Origin: Aureimonas altamirensis
Lineage (GTDB): Bacteria; Pseudomonadota; Alphaproteobacteria; Rhizobiales; Rhizobiaceae
Length of the DNA stretch: 64,000 nucleotides
Direction of reading: 5' to 3'
Assembly: GCF_001463885.1 (NCBI RefSeq)
Contig: NZ_BBWQ01000011.1
Coordinates: 411,568 to 475,567, forward strand
The translations under genes and the position numbers were made by a program. Of the stretch, positions 15,884-25,201 are shown one piece after another. Position 1 is the stretch's first letter, and every line of letters starts with the position of its first letter. A model generated the notes under the pieces. It was not told the DNA's origin and did no database searches. It saw only the letters and a program-made list of their open reading frames with translations.

Positions 15884-16728
15884 GCGCACCCATGACGCTT
15901 GTCGCCGACACTGCGCCGCACGACACGGCAAACCTTGCCGATGCGCCACGCTCCGGCGTCGGCTGGCCGCGACGGTTGGCCATTGCCCTTGTCCTGCCGG
16001 TGGTGGTTGCACTGGCGTGGGAGGCGGCGGTTGCCGCCGGGCTTTCCAGCGGTCGCCTGCTGCCGCCGCCGTCGCGCATATGGGCGGAACTGGTTTCGCT
16101 TTCGGCTGACGGCGCGCTTGCGCACCATGCAGGCATCACGCTTTGGCGCGTTGCCACCGGCTTTCTTGCCGGCGCGGCAGCCGGCACCGTGCTCGGCGCG
16201 ACCGCCGGCTATTGGCGCCTTGCGCGAGAGGCGGTGGACCCGACATTGCAGGCGCTGCGCTCCATCCCCTCGATCGCCTGGGTGCCGCTGTTCATTCTCT
16301 GGTTCGGCATTTTCGAGGCATCGAAAGTCACGTTGATCGCCGTCGGTGTCTTTTTCCCGGTCTATCTGGGTGTCAGTTCGGCGCTCCTGACGGTGGACCG
16401 GAAGATCGTCGAGGTTGGCCGCATCCACCGGCTGACGCCGCTGCAAACCATCGTTCGCATTCTGCTTCCGTCCACCCTTCCGGCCTTCGTGACCGCGTTG
16501 CGGACGGGCCTCGGCCTTGGCTGGATGTTCGTCGTCGCGGCCGAGTTCATGGGGGCGTCCGCCGGGTTGGGCTACCTGCTCATCGACGGCCAGCAGCTTG
16601 GCAAGCCGACACAGATCGTGGCGGCCATCATCGCCTTCGCCGTGCTCGGCAAGGCAACGGACGCGCTGCTTGCCGCTGCCTTCACGCCGCTGTTGCGCTG
16701 GCAGGACACACACGGACAGGGGGCATGA
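15880..16728 (+). CDS. ssuC: SsuC-like sulfonate ABC transporter permease, copy 1
   Basis: A 282-residue inner-membrane permease of the BPD_transp_1 family, with about six membrane helices. The EAA loop that contacts the ATPase is recognisable (EVGRIHRLTPLQTIVRILLP). The GTG at 15880 overlaps the stop of the preceding ssuA; an ATG at 15892 is the alternative start. The end overlaps the next gene by ATGA. The gene itself is intact, which argues that the cassette is, or was until recently, functional. Confidence 0.88.
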   Translation: MSAPMTLVADTAPHDTANLADAPRSGVGWPRRLAIALVLPVVVALAWEAAVAAGLSSGRLLPPPSRIWAELVSLSADGALAHHAGITLWRVATGFLAGAAAGTVLGATAGYWRLAREAVDPTLQALRSIPSIAWVPLFILWFGIFEASKVTLIAVGVFFPVYLGVSSALLTVDRKIVEVGRIHRLTPLQTIVRILLPSTLPAFVTALRTGLGLGWMFVVAAEFMGASAGLGYLLIDGQQLGKPTQIVAAIIAFAVLGKATDALLAAAFTPLLRWQDTHGQGA

Positions 16729-17471
16729 CGATGCTTTCGATCGAGCAGCTTTCGAAAGTATATCCCAACGGCACGACGGCATTGGCCGGGCTGGACCTGG
16801 ACGTCGCGGAGGGGGAGATCGTCGCCATCGTGGGCGGCTCCGGCTGTGGCAAGTCCACGCTGCTGCGCCTCATATCGGGGCTCGACGGGGCAAGCCGTGG
16901 CGCGGTGCGGCTGATGGGCAATGCGGTGACCCGGCCGGTCGAAGAGATCGGCATGGTTTTCCAGGAGCCGCGTCTGCTGCCGTGGCTTACCGTTGCCGAC
17001 AATGTCGGGTTCGGGCTGCGGCACCTGCCGGCCGGGCAGCGCCGCGCGAGGGTATCGGCGCTTCTGGACGCCGTGCAACTGGGAAGCTACGCGCAGCGCT
17101 GGCCGAAAGAGCTGTCCGGCGGGCAGGCCCAACGCGTCGCCATTGCACGGGCGCTGGCACCCGAGCCATCGGTGCTCTTGATGGACGAGCCCTTCTCGGC
17201 ACTCGATGCGATCACCCGCACCGAGTTGCAGGACCACCTCGTCGCCTTGTGGCAGCGAGACAAGCGCACCTTCATCATCGTGACGCACGACATCGACGAG
17301 GCCGTCGCCCTGGCCAACCGCGTCCTTGTCATGCGCTCCCACCCCGGGCGTGTATCCGCCGAAATCGCCATCGACGTCCCGCGTCCGCGCCAGCGCATCT
17401 CGCCGCAATTCGAGGCCGCCGTACGACGGGTGCGCCTTGCGCTGGACGAAGCCATTGGCCGCCCGCATTGA
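16725..17471 (+). CDS. ssuB: SsuB-like sulfonate ABC transporter ATP-binding protein, copy 1
   Basis: A 248-residue ABC ATPase. The Walker A motif is GGSGCGKST, the Q loop lies in VFQEPRLLPW, the signature is LSGGQ, Walker B is VLLMDEPFSALD, and the H loop is THDIDEA. The VFQEPRLLPW sequence is characteristic of the nitrate/sulfonate/taurine subfamily. The start at 16725 overlaps the ssuC stop. It powers import of aliphatic sulfonates or related compounds. Confidence 0.9.
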   Translation: MTMLSIEQLSKVYPNGTTALAGLDLDVAEGEIVAIVGGSGCGKSTLLRLISGLDGASRGAVRLMGNAVTRPVEEIGMVFQEPRLLPWLTVADNVGFGLRHLPAGQRRARVSALLDAVQLGSYAQRWPKELSGGQAQRVAIARALAPEPSVLLMDEPFSALDAITRTELQDHLVALWQRDKRTFIIVTHDIDEAVALANRVLVMRSHPGRVSAEIAIDVPRPRQRISPQFEAAVRRVRLALDEAIGRPH

Positions 17472-17501
17472 GCGGCAGCCGTTCAAAGGAGAAGACAGGC
17501 A

Positions 17502-18458
17502 ATGAGCATCACACGACGCACCTTCTCGATCCTGACGGCGGCCGCCATCGCCAATCCGATCATGGGCTTCGGCGCCCCGGCGCGCGCGCAGGAGAAAACC
17601 CTGCGTATCGGCTACCAGAAATACGGCACGCTCGTGCTGTTGAAGGGCAGCGGCCTGTTGGAAAAGAAACTCGCCGGCACAGGCTACCAGGTGACATGGA
17701 CCGAGTTTCCGGGCGGGCCGCAACTGCTTGAAGCCCTCAATGTCGGGGCGATCGACTTCGGCTCCACCGGCGAGGCGCCGCCGATCTTCGCCCAGGCAGC
17801 CGGCGCGCCGCTGGTCTATGTCGCGCACGAGCCGCCGGCCCCGCGCGGCGAGGCAATCCTTGTTCCTAAGGACAGCCCGTTGCAGACGGTGGCCGACCTG
17901 AAGGGCAAGACGGTGGCGCTCAATCGCGGCTCGAACGTCCATTATCTTCTGGTCAAGGCGCTGGAAGATGCCGGCCTGTCCTACAGCGACGTCACCACCG
18001 TTTTCCTGCCGCCGGCAGATGGCCGCGCCGCCTTCGAGCGCGGCTCCGTGGATGCATGGGCCATATGGGATCCATTCCAGGCGGCGGCGGAAGTGGCCAT
18101 CGAGGCACGCGAACTGCGCAATGGCGAAGGGATCGTACCCAACCACCAGTTCTACCTTGGCACACGAGACCTCGTCGACGACCACCGCGAGGCGGTGCAG
18201 CAGCTTCTGGCCGCGATCGGCGAAACGGATGTCTGGGTCAGCGCCAATACCGGAGAGGCTGCAGCGCAGCTTGCGCCCAATGTCGGAATACCGGCGGATG
18301 TGCTGGCCGTAGCGCTGGCGCGGCAATCCTACGGCGTCACGCCGCTGACCGACGCGGTCGTGGCCCAGCAGCAGGCCATAGCCGACACGTTTCATGAGCT
18401 GGGGCTTATCCCTTCCGCCATCTCCATCGCAGATGCGGTCGCGGATCTCGGTGCATGA
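17502..18458 (+). CDS. ssuA: SsuA-like sulfonate-binding protein, copy 2, with a Tat-like signal
   Basis: A 318-residue periplasmic binding protein of the SsuA/NMT1 family, with the IDFGSTGEAPPIFAQAAGAPLVYVA segment and LKGKTVALNRGSNVHYLLVKALEDAG, both close to SsuA. The N-terminus has TRRTF before a hydrophobic stretch and a cleavage site after ARAQ, so Tat export is possible. A good ribosome site (AAGGAG) precedes the start. It is intact, unlike copy 1, and begins a second ssuACB cassette that follows the first after 30 bases. Confidence 0.9.
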   Translation: MSITRRTFSILTAAAIANPIMGFGAPARAQEKTLRIGYQKYGTLVLLKGSGLLEKKLAGTGYQVTWTEFPGGPQLLEALNVGAIDFGSTGEAPPIFAQAAGAPLVYVAHEPPAPRGEAILVPKDSPLQTVADLKGKTVALNRGSNVHYLLVKALEDAGLSYSDVTTVFLPPADGRAAFERGSVDAWAIWDPFQAAAEVAIEARELRNGEGIVPNHQFYLGTRDLVDDHREAVQQLLAAIGETDVWVSANTGEAAAQLAPNVGIPADVLAVALARQSYGVTPLTDAVVAQQQAIADTFHELGLIPSAISIADAVADLGA

Positions 18459-19291
18459 CGAGCGTGGCACAGACGCCCTCCCGGGTGGTCGGCGGCCGGC
18501 GCCATGCCTGGCGCACATGGCTGCGCTGGCTGGCCCCATGGGCATTGCCCCTTGCCATACTGGTCGCATGGGAAGTCGCGGCGCAAGCGGGTTTCGTCAA
18601 TGCCCGCCTTCTGCCGGCGCCTTCCACCATCGCCCTCGCCTTCTGGCGAACGCTCATGGATGGCAGCCTCATCCTCAACACAGCGGCATCGGCAGAGCGC
18701 GCTTTCATCGGCCTTATTATCGGCGGCGGGCTCGGCTTTGCGGCCGGGCTTGCAACCGGGCTCTGGAAGCCGGCCGAGGTGTTTCTGGACAGTACGGTCC
18801 AGATGCTGCGCAATATCCCGCATCTGGCTTTGATACCGCTGGTCATCCTATGGTTCGGCATCGGCGAGACGGCCAAGATATTCCTGGTTTCCATCGGTGT
18901 GTTCTTCCCCATCTACATCAACACGTTTCATGGGGTGCGCACCGTGGACGATCAGGTCGTCGAGATGGCCGAAGTCTACGGGCTGTCTCGACGGGCGATC
19001 CTGACCCGGATTGTGCTGCCCGGCGCCCTGCCCTCCATACTCGTCGGCCTGCGCTATGCGCTGGGTTTCATGTGGCTGACGCTGATCGTGGCTGAAACGA
19101 TCTCGGCCTCTACCGGGCTCGGCTTCATGACCATGAATGCGCGCGAGTTCCTGCAGACCGACATCGTCATTCTCGGCATCCTCATCTACGCCCTGCTCGG
19201 CAAGGCGGCCGACGCGGCCACGCGTTCCATCGAGCGGCGTGTTCTTGCCTGGCACCCCGCCTACGCATCAAAGCAGGGGGATCGGCCATGA
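18455..19291 (+). CDS. ssuC: SsuC-like sulfonate ABC transporter permease, copy 2
   Basis: A 278-residue permease with six predicted helices and the EAA loop [24 protein letters not shown]. Both ends overlap their neighbours by ATGA, so the second cassette is tightly coupled. Sequence differs clearly from the first ssuC, so the two cassettes are not a recent duplication and probably differ in substrate. Confidence 0.9.
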   Translation: MTSVAQTPSRVVGGRRHAWRTWLRWLAPWALPLAILVAWEVAAQAGFVNARLLPAPSTIALAFWRTLMDGSLILNTAASAERAFIGLIIGGGLGFAAGLATGLWKPAEVFLDSTVQMLRNIPHLALIPLVILWFGIGETAKIFLVSIGVFFPIYINTFHGVRTVDDQVVEMAEVYGLSRRAILTRIVLPGALPSILVGLRYALGFMWLTLIVAETISASTGLGFMTMNAREFLQTDIVILGILIYALLGKAADAATRSIERRVLAWHPAYASKQGDRP

Positions 19292-20031
19292 GCGCAGCCG
19301 CTGAAAGACCTTTGTCGCAGCAGGGCGGTTTCAATATCCGGCTGGCCGGGCTTACCAAATCCTTCGACGACAGGCCGGTCCTGCGGCGTCTGGATCTGCA
19401 TGTGCCGGCCGGCCAGTTTCTGGCCGTCGTCGGGCGGTCCGGCGGTGGAAAATCGACGCTCATGCGGTTGCTGGCCGGCCTTGACGTGCCGACGGCGGGC
19501 AAGGCGGAGATCGATGGTGTGCCGGCGACTGCCCGCCGCGCCAGCACGCGGCTGCTTTTTCAGGAGCCGCGCCTGGTGCCATGGGCCAGGGTGCTGGACA
19601 ATGTCGGCATTGCCCGTGGCGAGGGCTGGCGCGCCCGCGCGCAAGGCTGCCTTGCCGATGTCGGGCTTCTCGACCGTGCGATGGACTGGCCACGCGTTTT
19701 GTCCGGCGGGCAGAAGCAGAGGGTGGCGCTGGCGCGCGCGCTGGCAAGCGACCCGCATGTCCTGCTGCTGGACGAGCCCTTCGGCGCGCTCGACGCCCTC
19801 ACCCGGCTCGAGATGCACGCCCTGCTGGAAGGTCTGTGGTTGCGGAGCGGCTTTACCACCGTTCTCATCACCCACGACGTCGCCGAGGCGGTTGCCCTGG
19901 CAGGCCGTGTCATCGTACTGCGCGATGGTGTCATCGCCCTCGACATCGCCATCGACCTTCCGCGACCACGCCGCGAATTGACCGACGCGGACGCAGTCGC
20001 CTTACAGGCCGAGGTGCTGGCCGCCGTATAA
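19288..20031 (+). CDS. ssuB: SsuB-like sulfonate ABC transporter ATP-binding protein, copy 2
   Basis: A 247-residue ABC ATPase. Walker A is GRSGGGKST, the Q loop lies in [10 protein letters not shown], the signature is LSGGQKQRV, Walker B is [12 protein letters not shown], and the H loop is THDVAEA. It ends the second ssu cassette and is convergent with the helicase gene 10 bases away. Confidence 0.9.
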   Translation: MSAAAERPLSQQGGFNIRLAGLTKSFDDRPVLRRLDLHVPAGQFLAVVGRSGGGKSTLMRLLAGLDVPTAGKAEIDGVPATARRASTRLLFQEPRLVPWARVLDNVGIARGEGWRARAQGCLADVGLLDRAMDWPRVLSGGQKQRVALARALASDPHVLLLDEPFGALDALTRLEMHALLEGLWLRSGFTTVLITHDVAEAVALAGRVIVLRDGVIALDIAIDLPRPRRELTDADAVALQAEVLAAV

Positions 20032-20040
20032 GCGGAGCGC

Positions 20041-21465
20041 TCAGGCCTGGAGTTCCAGCGCTATCGCGTCGAGCAGCGCGGTGTCGTCCCCCGCCATTCC
20101 GTCCATCGACGCCATCCGGGCGATGACGATGGCGGCGATCCGCTCTTCGACCGTGCCCTCGGCAAAGGTGTAATAGATCACCGCGCGCTGCCCATCGCGG
20201 TGGCAGCGGCCCTCGATCTGCTGAAGCTGAATCGCGCTGTGGCGCATGTCATGCACGACGAGCGAGCGCTCCCGGTCACCGCCTTCCATCTCACCACGAT
20301 GCAGCGAGATCGACTCCGTCACCGTGAGGATGACGACATCGAGCTGCCCCGTCTGGAACGCCACACGCGTCTTCTCATTCGCGTCGCCGGCACCATTGCC
20401 GTTGATCTCGCCGACGCTCCACCCCCGGCCGCGAAGGCTGTCTGCCAGGATCGCGCTGGTCTCCAGGAAGGCGACCGAGATCGCCACCTGCTGGCCCACC
20501 TCCAGAAGATCGCAGACGAAGTCGGCGGTGCCCTTCACGCGGATCAGGCTGGCCTTCTGCCGAAAGCGCAGGTCCGCCGCCCAGCCTGTCGGCCGCCGGG
20601 TGGATCCGCCGGCAAGGCCGAGCTCGCGCCGGAACTCCCGCCAGGTGGAATCGTAAAGCCGTGTGGCTTCGGCATCCAGCGCCGTGGGCGCCAGTTCCCG
20701 CTGCACTTCGGGCCAGCCGGCGATCTGTTCGGGCCGCCGACGCAAGCCGATCGCGTTGTCGCCGCGATACAGGAGCCCGGACATCACCTGCCGGTCGGTT
20801 TCGTTCGGCTCCCAGCTCCAGTTCTTCCACCGTCCGCGTGGCCGGCCGATTTTCAGGCGCTTCATCAGGGCACGAAATTCGTTCATGTCGCCGGTGTGTC
20901 CTCCGGTGGCAAAGGCAAGCAGCCTGCCGAGATAGGACAGTTCGTGCGGAGACTGGCCCGCCGTCGCGCTCATGTAGATCGCGAAGTCGGCCGCAGCGGC
21001 CAGATGCCGACAGACCAGCCCTTGCTGCGATGACGGGTTGCGAATGCGATGGCTCTCGTCGATCACCACCAGCGGCCAGCGCCGCTTGAGCGTTCCGAGC
21101 TTGGCGAGTTCGTTGTTCTTTGCCCGCGTCGAGCGCCGGGTGCTGGAGCTTGGCGGCGCCATCAGGGACTTCGTCTTCTCGAAGTTCATGATGGTCACTC
21201 TCTTGCCACTGGCAGGCGAGCCGGCGATCGTGCGTTGCCACTGCGGGATCGCGCCCTTCGGGCAGATGATCAGCACTTCCGGGTCCGGCATTGCGCAAAT
21301 GGCGCTCCACGCCGACAGTGTCTTTCCCAACCCCGTCAGATCGCCGAGCAGAAAACCCGGCCGGCCGCGCGCTCTGGCTGCCAGGATAGAATCGCGCGCC
21401 TCGATCTGGTGCGGGCGCGGGACGAATAGCGGCTCATTCGCTGCGGAAGACGCTGCTTTCGACAC
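20041..21465 (-). CDS. Phage-like SNF2/DEAD-type helicase
   Basis: A 474-residue superfamily 2 protein. Motif I is GDLTGLGKT (Lys49), motif II is DESH, motif III is MSATAG, and motif VI is QIEGRCHRDGQ. These fit SNF2-type DNA translocases, but the protein is much shorter than RapA or chromatin remodellers and resembles standalone helicases found in phages and mobile islands. GTG at 21465 is preferred because GGAG lies six bases before it; an in-frame GTG at 21471 is closer than a usual ribosome site allows. It sits alone between two metabolic clusters, with no integrase, nuclease or methylase nearby. Its role cannot be stated. Confidence 0.75.
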   Translation of the reverse strand: MSKAASSAANEPLFVPRPHQIEARDSILAARARGRPGFLLGDLTGLGKTLSAWSAICAMPDPEVLIICPKGAIPQWQRTIAGSPASGKRVTIMNFEKTKSLMAPPSSSTRRSTRAKNNELAKLGTLKRRWPLVVIDESHRIRNPSSQQGLVCRHLAAAADFAIYMSATAGQSPHELSYLGRLLAFATGGHTGDMNEFRALMKRLKIGRPRGRWKNWSWEPNETDRQVMSGLLYRGDNAIGLRRRPEQIAGWPEVQRELAPTALDAEATRLYDSTWREFRRELGLAGGSTRRPTGWAADLRFRQKASLIRVKGTADFVCDLLEVGQQVAISVAFLETSAILADSLRGRGWSVGEINGNGAGDANEKTRVAFQTGQLDVVILTVTESISLHRGEMEGGDRERSLVVHDMRHSAIQLQQIEGRCHRDGQRAVIYYTFAEGTVEERIAAIVIARMASMDGMAGDDTALLDAIALELQA

Positions 21466-21633
21466 GTTCACTCCGGTTATTGATGATCTGCCTGGATGAG
21501 GCGTGTGCTCTGGTCGCCTTATACGCGCTCATTGGCAAGCACCGATCCATTTCGGCTGGACATATCGCATCTTCCCAAGCGGTTTCCACGATAGTCACTC
21601 ATCACAGGCTGAACCCCGGAGGTATGGGATCGC

Positions 21634-23376
21634 TTATGATCCTTCGGCTCGAGGGGCAACGAGATCGCCGTAGTGATGCGGCTGGCGCATCAGCACGAGG
21701 TCCTTCCGACGCGCAACATGCGTCGGGTAAGGCCCGCCCAGGCTGCTCGTGTCGATCTCGGCAAGCGCGTAGCTCTCGTTGTCGAGTACAACCGCCTCCT
21801 GCCGAGGGAACAGGAACGTGTCGGGCCCGAAGACGCCGGACAGGCCCGGATAGCCGTCGAGAGGCGCGCGCACATTGGCAAAGGCGAGCCAGCAATTGTT
21901 CTCGCCCGCGCGGACCCGGTACTGGTGCCAATGCAGCGGATCGGCACCGGTGGGGATCGGTGCAGGCTGGGCGATGCTGGTGCCGTCATGGGAGGCATGG
22001 AACCGGTCCCGGACGGCAGCGGGACAGGCGATGAGGTCACAGCCCTTCAACGCCAGTATCCGCCCTGCTTCCGGAAAGCTCATGTCATGCCCGATCAGGA
22101 GGCCAAGGCGCCCGAAAGGCAGGTCGAAGACGGCCCAGGAATCCCCTGCCCGAGCCCAGCCCCTCTCGGCCTCGGTCAGATGGATCTTGCGATAGGTGCC
22201 GACAATGCTCTCCGGTCCGGCAAGAACGGCGCTGTTGTAGCAGTCTTCTCCGTCGCGCTCCGCAAAGCCCGCGACAAGATGGATGCCGAGGTCGGCGGCA
22301 ATGCGCTGGAGATGCACCAGCGTGGGTGCATCGGTGGCGACCGCCGTCTCGGCCGGCCGAGAAAGACCCGTCAGCGCCAGTTCGGGAAATACGATAAGCT
22401 CCGCACCCTCCAGTGCAATTTCTTTTGCGGTCTCGGCAATCGTCTGCAGGTTTGCGGCCGGGTCGTCCGCCGGCTCCATCTCCGCCACTGCGACCTTGGC
22501 TTTGCGGCCTTCGGGCAGCGGTCGGTGACCGTAGAGACGGAAGAAGTCGCTAGGATTCCAGGCGAAAGTGTTGGTCATCAGCTCCATGTAGAGGTCCGGC
22601 CGACGCTGCTTCAAAATCGGCTCGCCCCAGACGGTGCGCGCTCGCGCACGGGCCGGATCGATTTCGGCATAGGCGATGCCGTCGCCACCATCCACGACGG
22701 CCAGGATATCCGCGTCGGGCGAAATGATGCAGGAGCCACCCGAAAACTGAACACCCCGCTCGAGCCCCCAGCGGTTCGCCTCGATCAGATAGCAGCCGTT
22801 CTCGAAGGCGCGGTTGATCCAGTAGGGCGCGGGCGTGCGCTCGGCGAGCCAGTTCGATACGTGGCAGATGACGTCGGCCCCCTTCAGGGCCGCCAGGCGC
22901 GCCGTCTCGACGAAGTGAATGTCCATGCAGATCAGAAGCGCGATGCGCCCGATCTCCGTCTCGAAGACCTCGTGTCCGAGATCGCCAGACACCGCCCATT
23001 TCGGCTCCGATATATAGGGGTGCGTCTTGCGGTGCGTTCCGACAATGCCTTCGGGGCCGATAAGCACGGCGGAATTGTAGTAAAGGTTCGTCGCCGGATC
23101 GACCTCCGGCATGCCGATGACAAGGAAGCAGTTTCGTTCGTGCGCAAGTTGCGCGAAGCGCCGGGTGGTCGGGCCGGGGATCGGTTCGACGAAGGGCGCG
23201 ACCTCCGATCGCTCGTGCCAGCAGTAGCCGGTCGTGCCCATCTCGGGCGTCACGATCAACCGCGCACCCGCATCCGCCGCCTCGCCGACCAGGGCCAGCA
23301 AAGTCTCGATATTGCGCTCCTTATCGAACATTGTGGGTTCGAACTGGACGGCCGCAGCCTTGAAGGGGACGGGCAT
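21634..23376 (-). CDS. Two-domain nitrilase-superfamily amidase with a degenerate second domain
   Basis: A 580-residue protein made of two full carbon-nitrogen hydrolase domains, about twice the usual length. Domain 1 (about 1-285) has the catalytic triad Glu45 (TPEMGTTGY), Lys117 (GTHRKTHPY) and Cys150 (LLICMD). Domain 2 (about 293-570) keeps Glu332 and Lys397, but the nucleophile position reads LLIGHD, with Gly429 where cysteine is expected. Domain 2 is therefore probably not catalytic. As the last gene of the amide operon, 69 bases after the formamidase, it likely hydrolyses an amide or nitrile-derived substrate in the cytoplasm. The start at 23376 matches the beginning of the domain. Confidence 0.88.
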   Translation of the reverse strand: MPVPFKAAAVQFEPTMFDKERNIETLLALVGEAADAGARLIVTPEMGTTGYCWHERSEVAPFVEPIPGPTTRRFAQLAHERNCFLVIGMPEVDPATNLYYNSAVLIGPEGIVGTHRKTHPYISEPKWAVSGDLGHEVFETEIGRIALLICMDIHFVETARLAALKGADVICHVSNWLAERTPAPYWINRAFENGCYLIEANRWGLERGVQFSGGSCIISPDADILAVVDGGDGIAYAEIDPARARARTVWGEPILKQRRPDLYMELMTNTFAWNPSDFFRLYGHRPLPEGRKAKVAVAEMEPADDPAANLQTIAETAKEIALEGAELIVFPELALTGLSRPAETAVATDAPTLVHLQRIAADLGIHLVAGFAERDGEDCYNSAVLAGPESIVGTYRKIHLTEAERGWARAGDSWAVFDLPFGRLGLLIGHDMSFPEAGRILALKGCDLIACPAAVRDRFHASHDGTSIAQPAPIPTGADPLHWHQYRVRAGENNCWLAFANVRAPLDGYPGLSGVFGPDTFLFPRQEAVVLDNESYALAEIDTSSLGGPYPTHVARRKDLVLMRQPHHYGDLVAPRAEGS

Positions 23377-23445
23377 GGTCTGGCTCCGCGGGAATGCTGA
23401 CGAAGGAAAGGCCCGGCCGCCGCGTCGCGTCGGCCGGTCGGTCAA

Positions 23446-24444
23446 TCAGCGCGGCGTGCCGGCGATCGACTTCAGGATGGAGGCGCCGACCGTGTATTTC
23501 GGATCGACCATGTTGCCGAGGCGGATACGCCCGCACTGAGTGAGCAGCATGTAGGCGTCGAGCTCGTCGAAGCCGAAATCCTTGGCCAGCCAGCGGATCA
23601 GCTCGCGATAAGCGCCGCGCGCCGCGTCCTCCATCGGCCGCGACGAGCCGACCGTCATGTAGAAGGACTCGTTCTCGAGGCGCGGGGTCCGGATCGTCCA
23701 GCCCTTGATCAGGTCGATCTGGACGGTCGTCACGGTCGGGTGCTCGACGGCAACGCCGCACAATTCGCCGTCCCCCTGCGCCGCGTGACAATCGCCGAGA
23801 TAGAGATAGGCGCCCTTGGTGTTGACGGGCAGGTAGACGACCGCACCCGGCGCGACATCGGGCAGATCCATGTTGCCGCCGTAGTAGTCGGGCACCAACG
23901 AAGAGATCGCTTCGATCTCGGGCGCCGTGCCGATCGTGCCGATGAAGGGCTCGTAAGGCAGCGTGATCCGCTCGTTCCAGACAACGCCCGTCTCGGCATC
24001 CACATGAAGCTTCTTCACACGCTCGGGCAATGGCTCGGTAAGAAGCGCCGTGTCGGCCGTCGGCACGAGGCCGCCGAACTCGGGCATGATCACCGTGGTG
24101 CCGCGCGGTTGGGCCCCCCGCGGCACGATGCTCTTGATGTAGACGGCAAGACAGTCCCCCTTCTCCGCGCCATTGACGTAGATCGGGCCGTTCTGCGGGT
24201 TGAGATACGGGAAGTTCAGCTTCTCGCTGGGCATGTCCTGTTCGGTCTGGATCGCCCCCTCGAAGGCGTCGTGCGTTTCGGCCGAGACGACCGCGCCCGG
24301 ATCGACGGTCAGGACGGGTTCGACGAAGGCGCCGTAGACGTAGTGATACTTGCCCTGCGTCTCTTCGGTGATGGCGTGCTCGCTGCGCGCTTCGCCCTTG
24401 GCGACGGCCCGGCGGGCCATGAGGGAATCCTGAAACCAGCTCAT
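23446..24444 (-). CDS. fmdA: Formamidase/acetamidase family protein
   Basis: A 332-residue protein of the FmdA_AmdA family. Supporting segments are YLGDCHAAQGDGELCG, which holds the conserved acidic and histidine residues of the metal-binding site, and TIGTAPEIEAISSLVPDYYGGNMD. The family hydrolyses short amides (formamide, acetamide) to the acid and ammonia. The start at 24444 has GGAGG upstream; the longer in-frame start runs into the end of the upstream gene. It follows a five-gene urea/amide ABC transporter, giving uptake and hydrolysis in one operon. Confidence 0.92.
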   Translation of the reverse strand: MSWFQDSLMARRAVAKGEARSEHAITEETQGKYHYVYGAFVEPVLTVDPGAVVSAETHDAFEGAIQTEQDMPSEKLNFPYLNPQNGPIYVNGAEKGDCLAVYIKSIVPRGAQPRGTTVIMPEFGGLVPTADTALLTEPLPERVKKLHVDAETGVVWNERITLPYEPFIGTIGTAPEIEAISSLVPDYYGGNMDLPDVAPGAVVYLPVNTKGAYLYLGDCHAAQGDGELCGVAVEHPTVTTVQIDLIKGWTIRTPRLENESFYMTVGSSRPMEDAARGAYRELIRWLAKDFGFDELDAYMLLTQCGRIRLGNMVDPKYTVGASILKSIAGTPR

Positions 24445-24484
24445 GTTAGAGCCTCCTGTTGTGTGTCTGCTGATGGTCCGGCGC

Positions 24485-25201
24485 TCAGACGGCAAGGTAG
24501 CGGCGGACCGCATCGCGGTCCTCCAGCGCGTCCGGCGCGATCTCGTTGGTGATGCGACCCTTGTCCATGACGTAAGCCCGGCTCGCCATGGCGCGGATCA
24601 TGTCGATGTTCTGCTCCACGAAGACGACCGTGACGCCGGTGGCGCGGTTCAGCTCGACCATGATCCGGGCGATGTCCTGCACGATGTTGGGCTGGATGCC
24701 CTCGGACGGCTCGTCGAGAAGGATCAGGGCGGGCGCGCCCATCAGGACACGACCGATGGCAAGCTGCTGCTGCTGGCCGCCCGACATGGTGCCGGCACGC
24801 TGGTCGCGCCGCTCGGCAAGGATCGGGAAGAAGGAGAAAATCTGGTCGAGGCGGTCCTTCGGCGCCCGCTTGCCGGAGATTTCCTCGCCGATCGCGAGGT
24901 TCTCGAGCACGCTCATCCGCGGGAAGACGTCGCGTCCCTGCGGCACGTATCCGATGCCGAGCCGTGCACGCTTGTGCGCCGAGAGCGTGTCGATGGCGCT
25001 GCCGCGGAAGACGACCGAACCCCTGTCCGTGGGCAGGAGCCCGATCAGGCTTTTCATCAGGGTGGATTTCCCCACCCCGTTGCGGCCGATCACTGCGACG
25101 ATCTCGCCCTCGTGAACCTGCATGTCGACACCCTGGAGCACCGGCTTGCCGCCATAGCCCGACCAGAGGCCCGTCGTGTTGAGGATCACCTCCCTACGCA
25201 T
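24485..25201 (-). CDS. Urea/short-chain-amide ABC transporter ATP-binding protein, LivF/UrtE type
   Basis: A 238-residue branched-chain-type ABC ATPase. Walker A is GRNGVGKST, the LivF-type segment is GIGYVPQGRDVFPRMSVLENL, the signature is MSGGQQQQLAIGR, and Walker B is LILLDEPSEGIQPN, which matches the UrtE form. It overlaps the LivG-type gene by 8 bases. It works with the LivG-type ATPase as the motor of the amide importer. Confidence 0.9.
   Translation of the reverse strand: MRREVILNTTGLWSGYGGKPVLQGVDMQVHEGEIVAVIGRNGVGKSTLMKSLIGLLPTDRGSVVFRGSAIDTLSAHKRARLGIGYVPQGRDVFPRMSVLENLAIGEEISGKRAPKDRLDQIFSFFPILAERRDQRAGTMSGGQQQQLAIGRVLMGAPALILLDEPSEGIQPNIVQDIARIMVELNRATGVTVVFVEQNIDMIRAMASRAYVMDKGRITNEIAPDALEDRDAVRRYLAV

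Noticed and set aside
16572..18569. 665-codon open frame antisense to ssuB and the second ssuA
   Set aside because: It spans two confirmed genes on the opposite strand and has no recognisable domain.
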